A DNA stretch of 64,000 bases, taken from Acrocarpospora macrocephala (GTDB taxonomy: Bacteria > Actinomycetota > Actinomycetes > Streptosporangiales > Streptosporangiaceae). The position numbers were made by a program, and so were the translations under genes. Numbering within the stretch: the first letter of the stretch is position 1; each line of letters starts with the position of its first letter. The stretch lies in assembly GCF_009687865.1 (NCBI RefSeq), contig NZ_BLAE01000030.1, positions 1 to 64,000 of the forward strand. Direction: 5' to 3'. Under the pieces are notes generated by a model that ran no database searches, was not told the DNA's origin, and was given only the letters and a program-made list of their open reading frames with translations. This document shows, piece after piece, positions 35,545 through 45,339 of this stretch.

Positions 35545-37781
35545 CGGGCCGCCCGCCAGACCACGTCGGGAGTGAGCGGCATCCGCAGCACGCCGGGGTC
35601 GGCGAGGCGCAGCGCGTCGGCCACGGCGTTGACGATCGCCGCCGGGGTGCCGATGCATCCCGACTCCCCCGCTCCCTTGGCGCCCAGCGGCGTGCCCGGG
35701 CTCGGCGTGCAGGTGTCCTTGACCGTGATCGGCGGGATCTCGGCGGCGGTGGGCACCAGATAGTCCAGCAGCCCGTTGGCCAGCCGCGGCACACCGTCGT
35801 CGTCGAACGGGATGCCCTCGTACAGAGCCTGCCCGAGGCCCTGGACGGCCGACCCGAACGCCTGACCCTTGACGATCATCGGGTTGAGCACGACCCCGCA
35901 GTCGTCCACGGCGACCAGGCGCAGCACGCGCACCGTGCCCAGCTCCGGGTCGACCTCGGCCACCGCGGCATGGGCGCCGAACGGGAATCCCATGTCCGAC
36001 TCGAACCTGTCCTCCACCCGCAGCGGCCCGGTCGCCTTCACCAGTTCACCCAGGTCCATCGCCGCACCGCCCCGCGCGGGCGACACCGCTCCCCCGGACC
36101 AGGCCACCTCCGCCACCGGTAGCCCCCACAGCCCGGCCGCGCGGGCCCGGGCCTCCTGGACGAGCAGCTCGCACGCCTGCCGCAGCGCCGCACCGGCCAC
36201 CTGCGCCGACCGGCTGGCGAAGGAGCCGACCCCATCGGGCAGCTCGTCCGTGTCCCCCTCCACCAGTTCCACCCGTACCTGATCCACCCCGAGCTCCTCG
36301 GCGACCAGCGCCGAGAAGGTCGTCTCGTGGCCCTGGCCGCTGGAGGCCGACCCGCACCGGGCGATGACCGTGCCGTCCTCCCGCGCCTCGACACCGGCGA
36401 ACTCGTGCAGCCCGCCCGGCTCGCCGCCGGACCGTTCCACGTAACAGGACAGCCCGATGCCCAGCGGCAGCGCCGATGGGTCGCCACGGCGCCGGGCCTG
36501 CTCGGCCCGCCAGCCCGCGTAGTCGAGGGTCTCCAGCGCCAGGTCGAGCGCCGCGCCGTAGTCGCCGCTGTCGTACACCCGCCCGGTGGGGGTACGGTAC
36601 GGAAAGCTCTCAGGCGGGAGGAGATTACGCCGCCGCAGCTCCGCCGGGTCGATGCGCAACCGGCGCGCCAGGGCGTCCATCGACCGCTCCAGCGCGATCG
36701 TCGCCTCCGGCCGGCCCGCCCCCCGATACGGGTAGGTCGCCATCGTGTTGGTGAGCACCGAGCGGACGGTGGCGTACACCCGGGGCGTGCGGTACGGCCC
36801 CGTCGCCATCCGGGCGGTCTGCATGGGCAGGCCCGCCCCCAGGTGCGGGTAGGCGCCCACATCGGCGTCGATGGTCAGCTCGTACGCGAGCAGCTGCCCG
36901 TCGGCGTCGGCGGCGAGACGGACCCGCTGGTCCTGGCCGCGCCCCCGGGTGGCGGTCAGCATCGACTCCATGCGGTCCTCGATCCACCGCACCGGCCGCC
37001 CGAGAAGCACCGCCAGGAAGACCACCACCACGTACTCGGGGAAGATCGCGCTCTTGGACCCGAACGCGCCCCCCGTGTCCGGCGCCACGACCCGGATCCG
37101 GTCGACCGGCCACCCCAGCAGGGCGGCCAGCTGCCCGCGCAGCCGGTGGGGCGCCTGATGCCCCGACCACACCGTCAGCCGGTCCCCGCCGGGCACGGCG
37201 AGGATGGTCCTGCATTCCATCGGCGTGGGCATCAGCAGCTGCTGGCGGTACTCGGCCTCCACCACCACCGCCGCGCGCCGCCACACCGACTCCTCGATCG
37301 GCTCCCCCGCCGCGCCCTGGAACGCCACATTGCTCAGACCGTCGAACAGGCGCACCGAGTCGTCCGCGGCGGCTCGCGGCGTCACCACGGCGGGCAGCGG
37401 GCCGACCTGGAACGCGACCTCGGCCGCCCCGTCCTCCGCCCGGTAGCGATCCTCCCCGACGACCACCGCGACGGCCTCACCCGGATACCGCACCCGCTCC
37501 TTGACCAGCGCCGGCCACTCCCGCCCCGCCACCGCCTCCTCCGCCGACAACCCGGCGGACGGCGTGTACGGAACGTGCAGGCCAGAGGGGAAATCCGCGG
37601 CGGACCAGGCCCCCACCACACCCGCCACCCGGCGGGCTTCGGAACAGTCCACCGCGCTCAGCACGCCGTGGGCGACCCCGCTTCGCACGAACACAGCGTC
37701 CAGGCACCCCGGCACCACCAAGTCGGCGACATACCGCCCGCCACCGGTCAGCAGCCGCTCATCCTCACGTCTGCTCCACAT
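35541..37781 (-). CDS. Molybdenum hydroxylase large subunit (CoxL/aldehyde oxidase-like)
   Basis: A 746-residue Mo-molybdopterin-cytosine-dinucleotide-type subunit. The loop where form-I CO dehydrogenases carry AYRCSFR instead reads YPYRGAGRPEA (about 360), so carbon monoxide is unlikely. The catalytic Glu is in KGAGESGC (about 705). Other marks are GGAFGSKSAIFPEYV and SSGQGHETTFSALVAEELG. It hydroxylates an aldehyde or N-heterocycle. ATG 37781 after AGGGG. First gene of the operon. Confidence 0.92.
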   Translation of the reverse strand: MWSRREDERLLTGGGRYVADLVVPGCLDAVFVRSGVAHGVLSAVDCSEARRVAGVVGAWSAADFPSGLHVPYTPSAGLSAEEAVAGREWPALVKERVRYPGEAVAVVVGEDRYRAEDGAAEVAFQVGPLPAVVTPRAAADDSVRLFDGLSNVAFQGAAGEPIEESVWRRAAVVVEAEYRQQLLMPTPMECRTILAVPGGDRLTVWSGHQAPHRLRGQLAALLGWPVDRIRVVAPDTGGAFGSKSAIFPEYVVVVFLAVLLGRPVRWIEDRMESMLTATRGRGQDQRVRLAADADGQLLAYELTIDADVGAYPHLGAGLPMQTARMATGPYRTPRVYATVRSVLTNTMATYPYRGAGRPEATIALERSMDALARRLRIDPAELRRRNLLPPESFPYRTPTGRVYDSGDYGAALDLALETLDYAGWRAEQARRRGDPSALPLGIGLSCYVERSGGEPGGLHEFAGVEAREDGTVIARCGSASSGQGHETTFSALVAEELGVDQVRVELVEGDTDELPDGVGSFASRSAQVAGAALRQACELLVQEARARAAGLWGLPVAEVAWSGGAVSPARGGAAMDLGELVKATGPLRVEDRFESDMGFPFGAHAAVAEVDPELGTVRVLRLVAVDDCGVVLNPMIVKGQAFGSAVQGLGQALYEGIPFDDDGVPRLANGLLDYLVPTAAEIPPITVKDTCTPSPGTPLGAKGAGESGCIGTPAAIVNAVADALRLADPGVLRMPLTPDVVWRAAR

Positions 37782-37917
37782 GTAATCCCCTAGACCACAC
37801 TATTTGGCCGAGTCCATAGAGAGTCCCTTGGTTTTACGCGGGGACGTCATCTTGACGGCCCGCCAAGGCATGAGGACCTCAGGCTGCGGCAAGGGGAACT
37901 TCAGCTCGTCAGACAAA

Positions 37918-39213
37918 CTATGCGGGCCGCTCCGGATGGCGTTGCCGTACGGGCGTGGCGAGGGCGATGACGGCGAGCAGGAGGCAGCTGACGCCGGCGA
38001 AGACGAACACCGGGGTGCTGCCGAAGCGGGCGGCGCCCCAGGTGAGCGCGGCCGCGCCGACCGGGCCCAGCGCGAAGTGGATGGTCCAGAACGCGGAGGT
38101 GACGCGGCCGAGCAGGTGGTCGGGGGTGACCTGCTGGCGCAGGGACATCGAGCAGATGCCCGCCACGCTCACGCACGCCAGGTAGCAGGCCATGATGGCG
38201 GCCACGCCCCAGACCGAACCGGCGAACCCGACGCCGACGATGGCCAGCCCGGCGAGGGCGTGCGCGCCGATCCACGCGGGGCCGAAGCCCAGCCTCCGGC
38301 GTACGCGCGCGACCACGAGGGCGCCGAGCATGGTGCCGACCGCCCCCACGCCGAGGACCACGCCGACGACACTGTCCGGTTGCTCCAGATCGTGCTTGAG
38401 GCGATAGATCACGATGTCGGTGAGGCCGAGCGTCATGAAGATGAAGACCGACAGCAGGATGGTCAGGACGCGCAGCACGGGCTGCCGCCATAAGAACACG
38501 GCACCGGCCACGAGTTCGCGCCAGGGCCGGTCGCGCTCCGCCGCCGGGGCGGGCGCGTGCTTGGACAGCCGGATCAGCGAGATCCCGATCGCCGACACGG
38601 CGAAGCTGACCGCGTTGATAGCGATCGCCGCGGTCAGCCCGACCCAGCCCGCCACCACTCCGGCCAGCATCGGGCCGAGGATGCCCGCCGCCGCGGCGGT
38701 CGCGTAAAGCTTGCCGTTGGCCTCGGTGACCCGCTCCTCACCGACCAGGCCGCGTACGGCGGTTACATACGTCACCTGGAAGACCATGCCGACCGCCTCG
38801 GCCAGCGGGAGCACCACGTACAGCAGCCAGATCCGGGGACCGGCCAGCCAGGCCAGCGGGATCACCGCGTACAGCGCGAACCGCGCGAGGTCGCAGGCGA
38901 TGAGCAGGGTACGCCGGTCGAACCGGTCCACCAGGACGCCCGCGAACACTCCGGCCGTGACCGAGGCCGCGCCGGACACGCCGGTCAGCAGGCCCATCTG
39001 GGCGACGGATCCGGTCGCGTGCAGGATGAGCAGGGGAACCGCGATGAGGGCGAACGAGTCGCCCGCCACGGAGAGCGTCTGCGCGCCCCAGAAGATGCCA
39101 AAGGCACGATCGCGCCGCAGCGGGCGGGGGTTGACCGACTCCGAGGCCGCTATCGTTCTCCCCCTCCACCGTGACCGGCGACGAAGTCTATGCCAAGGCA
39201 GCCAAAAGATCAC
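37918..39213 (-). CDS. MFS transporter
   Basis: A 12-helix major facilitator of about 431 residues (MFS_3-like). Marks are FWGAQTLSVAGDSFALIAVP, VFAGVLVDRFDRRTLLIACD (the conserved loop 2-3) and LLGRVTSAFWTIHFALGPVG. The start is uncertain: TTG at 39222 or GTG at 39213, both touching the stop of the acyl-CoA ligase gene, so translation is coupled. Last gene of the operon acyl-CoA dehydrogenase, ligase, MFS. It may move the acid substrate or a product. Confidence 0.82.
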   Translation of the reverse strand: MIFWLPWHRLRRRSRWRGRTIAASESVNPRPLRRDRAFGIFWGAQTLSVAGDSFALIAVPLLILHATGSVAQMGLLTGVSGAASVTAGVFAGVLVDRFDRRTLLIACDLARFALYAVIPLAWLAGPRIWLLYVVLPLAEAVGMVFQVTYVTAVRGLVGEERVTEANGKLYATAAAAGILGPMLAGVVAGWVGLTAAIAINAVSFAVSAIGISLIRLSKHAPAPAAERDRPWRELVAGAVFLWRQPVLRVLTILLSVFIFMTLGLTDIVIYRLKHDLEQPDSVVGVVLGVGAVGTMLGALVVARVRRRLGFGPAWIGAHALAGLAIVGVGFAGSVWGVAAIMACYLACVSVAGICSMSLRQQVTPDHLLGRVTSAFWTIHFALGPVGAAALTWGAARFGSTPVFVFAGVSCLLLAVIALATPVRQRHPERPA

Positions 39214-39223
39214 CCCCGCCAAT

Positions 39224-40780
39224 TCAGTTCCGTGGCAGTGCGGGCCGCATGGTGTGCTTGTTTCGTAGTTCCTTCTTGAGGACCTTTCCGGTCGCGCTGA
39301 TCGGCAGGGCGGCCACGAACTCCACCGATCGCGGCTTCTTGTAGGAGCTCAGGCGTTCGGCCGCGAAGGCGATGAGCTCCCGCTCGGTGAGGGTGCTCCC
39401 GGCCGCGCGGGACACGACCGCGTGGATCGCCTCGCCCCAGCGCGGATGCGGGACTCCGATCACGGCCACCTGCTGGACGTCGGGGTGCTGTTCCAGGGCG
39501 CGCTCCACCTCGACGCTGAAGACGTTGATGCCGCCGGTGATGATCATGTCCTTCAGCCGGTCGACGATCGTGATGAAGCCGTCGGAGTCGATGACCGCGA
39601 GATCGCCGGTCTTGAACCAGTCGCCTTCGCGGCTGCGCTCGGTCTCCTCCGGCATCTGGAAGTAGCCCGGGGAGATCGACGGGCCGGACAGCCAGATCTC
39701 GCCGGCGGTGCTGCCGTCGTGGGGCACGTCGCCGCCCTCCGGGTCGACGACGCGGACGTTCACCAGCGTCTCGGGCTTGCCGATCGAGGACAGTCGCTGC
39801 CGGCTTCCCTCGGTGTGCAGGTTCTGTGGCCGGAGGATGGTGCCGCAGGAGTAGCTTTCCGCCATGCCGTAGATGGGGTGGAACACGTCGCCCATCAGCG
39901 CGCGTGCCCGTTCGAGGACGGGGGCCGGAAACGGCGATCCGCCGGACATGATGCCGCGCAGCGAGGACAGGTCGTACTCGCTGGCCGCCGGGTTGGACAC
40001 GACCATCTGCACCATGGTCGGCACGATGATGGTGTGGGTGACCTGGTATTCCTGCACCAGCTTGGGGAACTCCGCCGGGTCGAACGCGGGCGGGATGATC
40101 GTCCGCCCGCCCTTCATCAGGACCGGGTGCAGGCCCGCCGGGCCTCCCGGGTTGAAGAAGAAAGGGATGCTCTGCAGCGCCGTGCCGAGTTCCGGGACGT
40201 CCAGTTCGGCCAGCCAGGTGAGGATCGCGGCGATGGCGTTCCTGTGGGTGAGGATGGCGGCCTTGGGTATGCCCGTGGTGCCGCTCGTCGCGCCCAGCTG
40301 GTAGATGTCGTCCTCGTGGATCGCCGCGCCCACCTCGCCGGCGCCGCCGGACGCGATCAGATCCTCGAGATCGAGGTCCAGCCCGTGTCCGGCCCCGAAT
40401 CCGATGACGTGCCTGATCGACCGGACGTCCGCCAGCCAGGGCGCGCTCGCGAGCAGGTCCGCGTGCACCAGGACCGCGGCCGGCTCCACATAGGACAGGT
40501 ACGAGCTCGTCTCATAGGGCGCGAGCCTGGTGTTCACCGGCACGCCGATCACACCGGACTTGGCACAGGCGAAGAAGAAATCCAGGTACTCGCCGCAGTT
40601 CGGCGCGAACACCGCCAGGCGGTCCCCCTTCGCCAGGCCCATGCCGAGCAGGGCGTTGGCGAAGCGGTTGGTCCGCGCGTCCAGCTCCTGCCAGGTCCGG
40701 TGCGCGCCCTGGGGAACGATGACGGCGTCCCGGTCGGGGAAGAACCGCGCGTTGCGCCGGATGATGTCGCTGACCAGCAT
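39224..40780 (-). CDS. Acyl-CoA synthetase (AMP-forming), FadD type
   Basis: A 518-residue ANL-superfamily ligase. A3 P-loop ATSGTTGIPKAA (about 164), A5 YGMAES, A7 KTGDLAVID, A8 DRLKDMIITGGINVFSVEVE, A10 ISATGKVLKKEL with the catalytic Lys. It activates a carboxylic acid to its CoA thioester. ATG 40780, 27 bp after the acyl-CoA dehydrogenase stop. Part of the island controlled by the TTTACGTTCAACGTAAA-type operator. Confidence 0.92.
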   Translation of the reverse strand: MLVSDIIRRNARFFPDRDAVIVPQGAHRTWQELDARTNRFANALLGMGLAKGDRLAVFAPNCGEYLDFFFACAKSGVIGVPVNTRLAPYETSSYLSYVEPAAVLVHADLLASAPWLADVRSIRHVIGFGAGHGLDLDLEDLIASGGAGEVGAAIHEDDIYQLGATSGTTGIPKAAILTHRNAIAAILTWLAELDVPELGTALQSIPFFFNPGGPAGLHPVLMKGGRTIIPPAFDPAEFPKLVQEYQVTHTIIVPTMVQMVVSNPAASEYDLSSLRGIMSGGSPFPAPVLERARALMGDVFHPIYGMAESYSCGTILRPQNLHTEGSRQRLSSIGKPETLVNVRVVDPEGGDVPHDGSTAGEIWLSGPSISPGYFQMPEETERSREGDWFKTGDLAVIDSDGFITIVDRLKDMIITGGINVFSVEVERALEQHPDVQQVAVIGVPHPRWGEAIHAVVSRAAGSTLTERELIAFAAERLSSYKKPRSVEFVAALPISATGKVLKKELRNKHTMRPALPRN

Positions 40781-40807
40781 CGTTTGTCATACCTCTGGCA
40801 GTAGTGG

Positions 40808-41953
40808 TCAGGAACGGCCCAGGTGCTTGGCGATCACGTTGCGCATGATCTGGTTCGTCCCGCCGGCGATCTCGTACAGCTTGGTCTCGCGCCAGTAGCG
40901 TTCCATGCCGTACTCGACCATGTAGCTGTAGCCGCCCAGGATCTGCATGCCGCGCGCCGCGCATCTGGTGCCGGCCTCGGAGCCGTGGACCTTGGCCATG
41001 GACGCCTCCAAGGTGCAGTCAAGGCCCTGGTCCAGCCGCCAGGCCGCCTGCCAGGTGATCAGCCGGGCGGTCTGCACGTCCATCGCCATGTCGGCGAGCA
41101 TGTGCCCGACCGCCTGGTGCTCGATGATCGGCTTGCCGAACTGCACGCGCTCCTTGGCGTACTTCAGCGCGAGGTCCAGCGCGCCCTGGCCGAGGCCGGT
41201 GCCCTGGGCGCCGACGTAGATCCGCTCGGCGTCCAGCAGCTCGAAGATGATCGAGAGGCCGCCGCCGAGCTCGCCGACGAGGTTCTCCTTGGGCACCCGG
41301 ACGTCGTTGAGGAAGACCTCGCAGGTGTGGGTCGACTGCCCGGCCAGCTTGCGCAGCGGCCGGATGGTCAGGCCCTCGGCCCCGGTGGGCACGAGCAGGA
41401 CGGACATGCCCCTGGACGCCGGGGCGTCGGGGTCGGTCCGGACGAAGGCGAAGATGTAGCCGGCGGTGTCGGCGCCGGTGGTGAAGACCTTCTGGCCCCG
41501 GATGACGAAGTCGTCGCCGTCGCGTACGGCCCGGGTGGACAGGTGGGTGAGGTCAGACCCGGCCTCCGGCTCGGTCAGGCCCATGGCCAGGCGCAGGGTG
41601 CCGGCCGCGACCTGGGGCAGGATCTCCTTCTTCTGCTCCTCCGTGCCGAACCGGTAGACGCCCTTGGCGCAGAACGTGGCCGTGGGCAGCCAGGCGTACG
41701 CGAGGGCGGCGCTGGCCCTGGCGATCTCCTCGACGGCGATGCAGATGGAGATCTGGTCCGCGTCGCTTCCCCCGTACTGCTCGCCGAAGGCCAGGCCGGA
41801 GAGCCCGAGCCGGGCCGCCTTGAGGTAGAGCTCGGAGTTGAACTCCTCGTCCCGGTCGAAGCGGGCGATCACGTCGACCGGCGCCTCGGCCTCGAAGAAC
41901 TCCCGCAGCGTCCGCCGCAGCTGCTGGTGTTCCGCGCTGAGCGTGAAGTCCAT
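40808..41953 (-). CDS. Acyl-CoA dehydrogenase
   Basis: A 381-residue FAD enzyme. Signature 1 is LRLAMGLTEPEAGSDLTHLS (about 120). Signature 2 region: QILGGYSYMVEYGMERYWRE (about 335). The catalytic base is the Glu in LYEIAGGTNQIMRN (about 363). It introduces the alpha-beta double bond of an acyl-CoA. ATG 41953; first gene of its operon, with operator A 49 bp upstream. Confidence 0.93.
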   Translation of the reverse strand: MDFTLSAEHQQLRRTLREFFEAEAPVDVIARFDRDEEFNSELYLKAARLGLSGLAFGEQYGGSDADQISICIAVEEIARASAALAYAWLPTATFCAKGVYRFGTEEQKKEILPQVAAGTLRLAMGLTEPEAGSDLTHLSTRAVRDGDDFVIRGQKVFTTGADTAGYIFAFVRTDPDAPASRGMSVLLVPTGAEGLTIRPLRKLAGQSTHTCEVFLNDVRVPKENLVGELGGGLSIIFELLDAERIYVGAQGTGLGQGALDLALKYAKERVQFGKPIIEHQAVGHMLADMAMDVQTARLITWQAAWRLDQGLDCTLEASMAKVHGSEAGTRCAARGMQILGGYSYMVEYGMERYWRETKLYEIAGGTNQIMRNVIAKHLGRS

Positions 41954-42001
41954 GTCGCGCGCTCCCTTCTGGCACTCCCGGCCCGCCCACTGTAACGTGA
42001 C

Positions 42002-42017
42002 TTAACGCTGTACGTAA
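42002..42017. promoter_or_regulatory. Island operator, site A
   Basis: TTAACGCTGTACGTAA, between the acyl-CoA dehydrogenase operon (minus) and the acyl-CoA synthetase (plus). It matches site F3 (TTAACGTTGTACGTTA) at 14 of 16. A half-site (TAACGTGA) lies at 41993. Confidence 0.65.
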
Positions 42018-42043
42018 TATGCCGATCTGATTTGCGAGGTCAG

Positions 42044-43534
42044 ATGCGTCACCTCGATCTGGTGCGGGGCCCCGCGACCCGGTTCGGCGCCAAGACCGCC
42101 GTGGTCGAGGGCGACCGGAGGGTCACCTTCGCCGAGCTGGACGACCGGGTGGGACGGCTGGGCGCGGCCTTGCGCGCCAGGGGCCTGGCGCCGGGCGACC
42201 GGGTCGCCCTGCTGGCCGCCAACGAGCTGGAATACCTGGAGATCCAGGCCGCGTGCCTGCGCTCGGGGTTCGCGCTGGTTCCGCTGAACACCCGGCTCGC
42301 CCAGCGGGAGTTGGGCTTCATCCTCTCCGACAGCGCCCCGGCCCTGCTGATCGCGGGGCGCGGCGAGGAGGAGCGGGCGGCCGGGACCGGAATACCCCAC
42401 CTGCTGAGCCTGGGCGCGCCACGGGGCATCCCGTCCTATGACGCCGCGCTCGCGGACGCGATCCCGGACTCGGGCGCCGATCCCGGCGACGCGGAACTCC
42501 CCGCCACCATCCTCTACACCTCCGGCACCACCGGCTCGCCCAAGGGCGCGGTCGTGGACCGGCTCGGCTTCACCGCGCGCGTGATGATCAACGCCGTCGA
42601 GATGGAGGTCCGGGCGGGCGACGTGCACCAGGCGAGCCTGCCGATGTTCCACATCGCCGCGTTCCTGTCCTACGCGCACACCGCCGTCGGCGCCACCTTG
42701 GTGATGCTGCCGGAGTTCGCCCCGGAGCGGGCGCTGGACACCCTGGCACGGGAGCGGGTCACCACCACCGTCCTGGTCCCCACGATCATCGCCCTGCTGC
42801 TGGAGAGCCCGCTCATCGACCAGGTCGACCTGTCCGCCCTGCGCCTGATCGTCTACGGCGGCTCGTCCATCGAGCCGGGGCCGCTGCGGCGCGCCCTGGC
42901 CCGCTTCGGCTGCGGGTTCCACCAGCAGTACGGCATGACCGAGACCGGCGGCCAGACCATCCTGCGCCCCGGCGACCACGATCCGGCCGACACCGTACGG
43001 CTGGCCTCGGCGGGAACCGAGGCGATCGGCCTGGAGGTGAGGGTCGTCGGCGACGGGGACAAGCCGGTGGCCCAGGGCGAGGTCGGCGAGATCGTCTGCC
43101 GGGGGCCTTCGGTGATGCGCCGCTACTGGAACCGGCCGGAGGCCACCGCGGCCGCGCTGCGCGGCGGCTGGATGCACACCGGCGACCTGGGATACCGGGA
43201 CGAGGGCGGCTACCTGCACATCACCGACCGGCGCAACGACATGATCATCACAGGCGGGGAGAACGTCTACCCGCGCGAGGTGGAGGCGGTGCTGTCCGAG
43301 CATCCCGGCATCGCCGAGGTGGCCGTGGTGGGCGCCCCGGACCCCGTGTGGGGGCAGGTGGTCACCGCAGTCGTGGTGGGGGACGCGCACTTCGACGGGG
43401 AGTTGACCGCCTGGGCCAGGGAGCGGCTGGCCGGTTACAAGGTTCCCCGCCGCTGGATCAGGGCCGAGAGCCTTCCCCGCAATGTCACGGGGAAGGTGCT
43501 CAAGCACCGCCTGCGAGCCATGCTTTCCGGCTGA
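42044..43534 (+). CDS. Acyl-CoA synthetase (AMP-forming), second copy in the island
   Basis: A 496-residue ANL ligase. A3 LYTSGTTGSPKGAVVD (about 158), QQYGMTETGGQ (A5, about 300), HTGDLGYRDEGGYLHITDRR (A7-A8), MIITGGENVYPREVE, and NVTGKVLKHRL with the catalytic Lys. ATG 42044 with GAGG upstream; TTG 42032 is a weaker start. Only about family-level similar to the ligase at 39224, so they probably activate different acids. Divergent operator A. Confidence 0.9.
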   Translation: MRHLDLVRGPATRFGAKTAVVEGDRRVTFAELDDRVGRLGAALRARGLAPGDRVALLAANELEYLEIQAACLRSGFALVPLNTRLAQRELGFILSDSAPALLIAGRGEEERAAGTGIPHLLSLGAPRGIPSYDAALADAIPDSGADPGDAELPATILYTSGTTGSPKGAVVDRLGFTARVMINAVEMEVRAGDVHQASLPMFHIAAFLSYAHTAVGATLVMLPEFAPERALDTLARERVTTTVLVPTIIALLLESPLIDQVDLSALRLIVYGGSSIEPGPLRRALARFGCGFHQQYGMTETGGQTILRPGDHDPADTVRLASAGTEAIGLEVRVVGDGDKPVAQGEVGEIVCRGPSVMRRYWNRPEATAAALRGGWMHTGDLGYRDEGGYLHITDRRNDMIITGGENVYPREVEAVLSEHPGIAEVAVVGAPDPVWGQVVTAVVVGDAHFDGELTAWARERLAGYKVPRRWIRAESLPRNVTGKVLKHRLRAMLSG

Positions 43535-43540
43535 TCCGGC

Positions 43541-44320
43541 TCACTCGCCGCGGAAATCCGGGGCGCGCCGCTCGAGGAAGGCCCGGATGCCTTCAGTGAA
43601 GTCATGGGTCTTCCAGAGTTCCGCGACCCGCTCCTGCTCCAGATCCAGCTGCTCCGCCAGGCCTTGCGCGCTCGCCCGGTCCACCAGTTCCCGCACCCGC
43701 AGCAGGGCCAGCGGCGGACCGGCCGCGAGCGTGGCCGCCAGCTCCTGGGCGGCGGCCAGCGCCGACCCGTCCGGCACCGGCGGCTCGGCCAGGCCGAGCG
43801 CCGCCGCCTCCGCCGCGCGGACCGGCCGGTTGCGCAGCAGCAGGGACAGGGCGCGGGCCGAGCCCAGCATCCGGGTCAGGAAGTAGGACACGCCGCCGTC
43901 CGGGGAGGAGCCGATGCCCAGGTAGCCGGGGACGAGCCGGGCGCCCTCGGCCAGGATCCGCAGGTCGGCGCAGAGCGCGAGCCCCATCCCCGCCCCCACG
44001 GCGGGCCCTTCGACGGCGGCGATCAGCGGCACCGGCAGGAGGCGCAGCCGCTTGAGCGTGCCGTGCAGCCCTTCGACCAGCGGGGTGAGCACCTCGGCGG
44101 GTTCCCCGGCCAGGGCCTGGCCGACCAGGGTGAGGTCGGCTCCGGCGCAGAACGCGGGGCCGCGCCCAGTCAGGACCAGGGCGCGGGCGCCCCGCTCGAC
44201 CAGGGACGCCGCCGCCGGGGCCAGATTGCCGACCAGGTCGACGGTGAGCGCGTTCATCTTGTCCGGCCGGTTCAGCTCGATGGTGCCCACCCGGCCGGTG
44301 AGCGATGTCTCCAGGGACAC
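43541..44320 (-). CDS. Crotonase-fold enzyme, PaaG-like (isomerase rather than hydratase)
   Basis: A 259-residue enoyl-CoA hydratase/isomerase. Oxyanion-hole segments FCAGADLTLV (about 60) and VGAGMGLALCADLRI (about 105). Both Glu residues of classical hydratases are absent (Gly at the first site, Gly at the second), while SSPDGGVSYFLTRMLG supplies an Asp as in 2,3-dehydroadipyl-CoA isomerase PaaG. GTG 44320 with GAGGAGGT. It is the last gene of the DUF6285/phosphotransferase operon. Confidence 0.85.
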   Translation of the reverse strand: MSLETSLTGRVGTIELNRPDKMNALTVDLVGNLAPAAASLVERGARALVLTGRGPAFCAGADLTLVGQALAGEPAEVLTPLVEGLHGTLKRLRLLPVPLIAAVEGPAVGAGMGLALCADLRILAEGARLVPGYLGIGSSPDGGVSYFLTRMLGSARALSLLLRNRPVRAAEAAALGLAEPPVPDGSALAAAQELAATLAAGPPLALLRVRELVDRASAQGLAEQLDLEQERVAELWKTHDFTEGIRAFLERRAPDFRGE

Positions 44321-44337
44321 GGGACCTCCTCGCGGGA

Positions 44338-45339
44338 TCAGTAGCCGATGGTGCGCAGACCGTGGTCCATGCACATGTAAGGGACGCCCATACCGAGACG
44401 GACGAAGGTCGCGTCGCGCACGCCGTCCCGGCCGAACCCGCTCACCAGCGGGAAGGAGGTGCAGATGTACTCGGCGTCGATGAAGACGGAGTAGTACCTG
44501 ATCCGCTCCTCGTCGATCCTCGGCCCGCCCGCCTTCTCGTACGCCTCGAACATCTCCTCGCGGGGCAGCAGCGCGTCCGCGCCGCGCCACAGGGCCGAGG
44601 CCCAGTCCTTCATGGGGTCGCCCAGGTGCGCCTGCTCCCAGTCGGTGAGCGCCACCACCTGGTCGCCCTCGTAGATGAAGTTGCCGACGCCCACGTCTCC
44701 CCACACCAGGGAGGTACGCGAGACCTCGGTGGGCACGTTGCGCTTCAGCCAGGAGAACAGGGCCTCCACCACGGGCATGGGCTCGGGTTCCGCGGCCCGG
44801 TAGGCCCGCTCGTAGTGGGCCAGCTCCAGCAGGGCGCAGTCCTCCGGACGTGCCGGCACGGCCATGAAGTCGCCGAGTCCGGCGCGCTCCCAGTCGAGGG
44901 TGTGCACGGCCGCGAGGCGCTCGGCCAGGTGCCTGCCGATCCTGCGCCGCGTCTCCTCCCGGCCCGGGGCGAACAGCTTTCCCGCCGAGGCCGAGCCGGG
45001 CACCGTACGGCGCACGTAGAACGGCGCGCGTCCGATCAGCGATTCGTCGGTCTCGAACCACAGCGCCCGCGCGACCGGCACCTCGGTCGGGCCGAGCGCC
45101 GCGAAGGTGCGGTACTCGCGCTCCAGGCCGACCGGGACCACCGAACCCTCCGGGTGATCGACCCTGATGGTCAGCGCGTCGGTGAACTCCGCGCCGTCCC
45201 TGACGCCGGAGACCTCGGCGAACCAGGTCTGCCTGGACATCCCGCCGACATTGCGTTTCAGGGACACGACCGTGAGATCGTCGGCCTCCAGGCGATCGCG
45301 CAGGTACGCGCCCAGCCGCCCGTCGTCCAGCCCGGTCAC
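44338..45339 (-). CDS. Phosphotransferase family protein (APH fold) of the island
   Basis: A 333-residue APH-like protein. The catalytic loop is SLVWGDVGVGNFIYEG (about 200, Asp and Asn kept, the usual His replaced by Trp), then ALTDWEQAHLGDPMKDWA (DFD equivalent). MSRQTWFAEV near 36 is the nucleotide loop. Such genes recur beside acyl-CoA dehydrogenases in mycobacteria and relatives; ACAD10/11-type fused kinases phosphorylate 4-hydroxyacyl-CoAs, which is a plausible role here. GTG 45339 overlaps the upstream stop. Confidence 0.82.
   Translation of the reverse strand: MTGLDDGRLGAYLRDRLEADDLTVVSLKRNVGGMSRQTWFAEVSGVRDGAEFTDALTIRVDHPEGSVVPVGLEREYRTFAALGPTEVPVARALWFETDESLIGRAPFYVRRTVPGSASAGKLFAPGREETRRRIGRHLAERLAAVHTLDWERAGLGDFMAVPARPEDCALLELAHYERAYRAAEPEPMPVVEALFSWLKRNVPTEVSRTSLVWGDVGVGNFIYEGDQVVALTDWEQAHLGDPMKDWASALWRGADALLPREEMFEAYEKAGGPRIDEERIRYYSVFIDAEYICTSFPLVSGFGRDGVRDATFVRLGMGVPYMCMDHGLRTIGY

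Noticed and set aside
35541-37781. Carbon monoxide dehydrogenase large subunit call
   Set aside because: The CSFR active-site loop of form I enzymes is absent.
38738-39169. Alternative 143-residue frame at the 5' end of the MFS gene
   Set aside because: It overlaps the transporter's first helices in another frame, is Arg/Gly-rich and lacks membrane segments; the transporter frame is continuous without it.
42002-43507. 501-residue minus-strand frame opposite the acyl-CoA synthetase
   Set aside because: The plus strand encodes a canonical ligase with all core motifs; the antisense frame has none.
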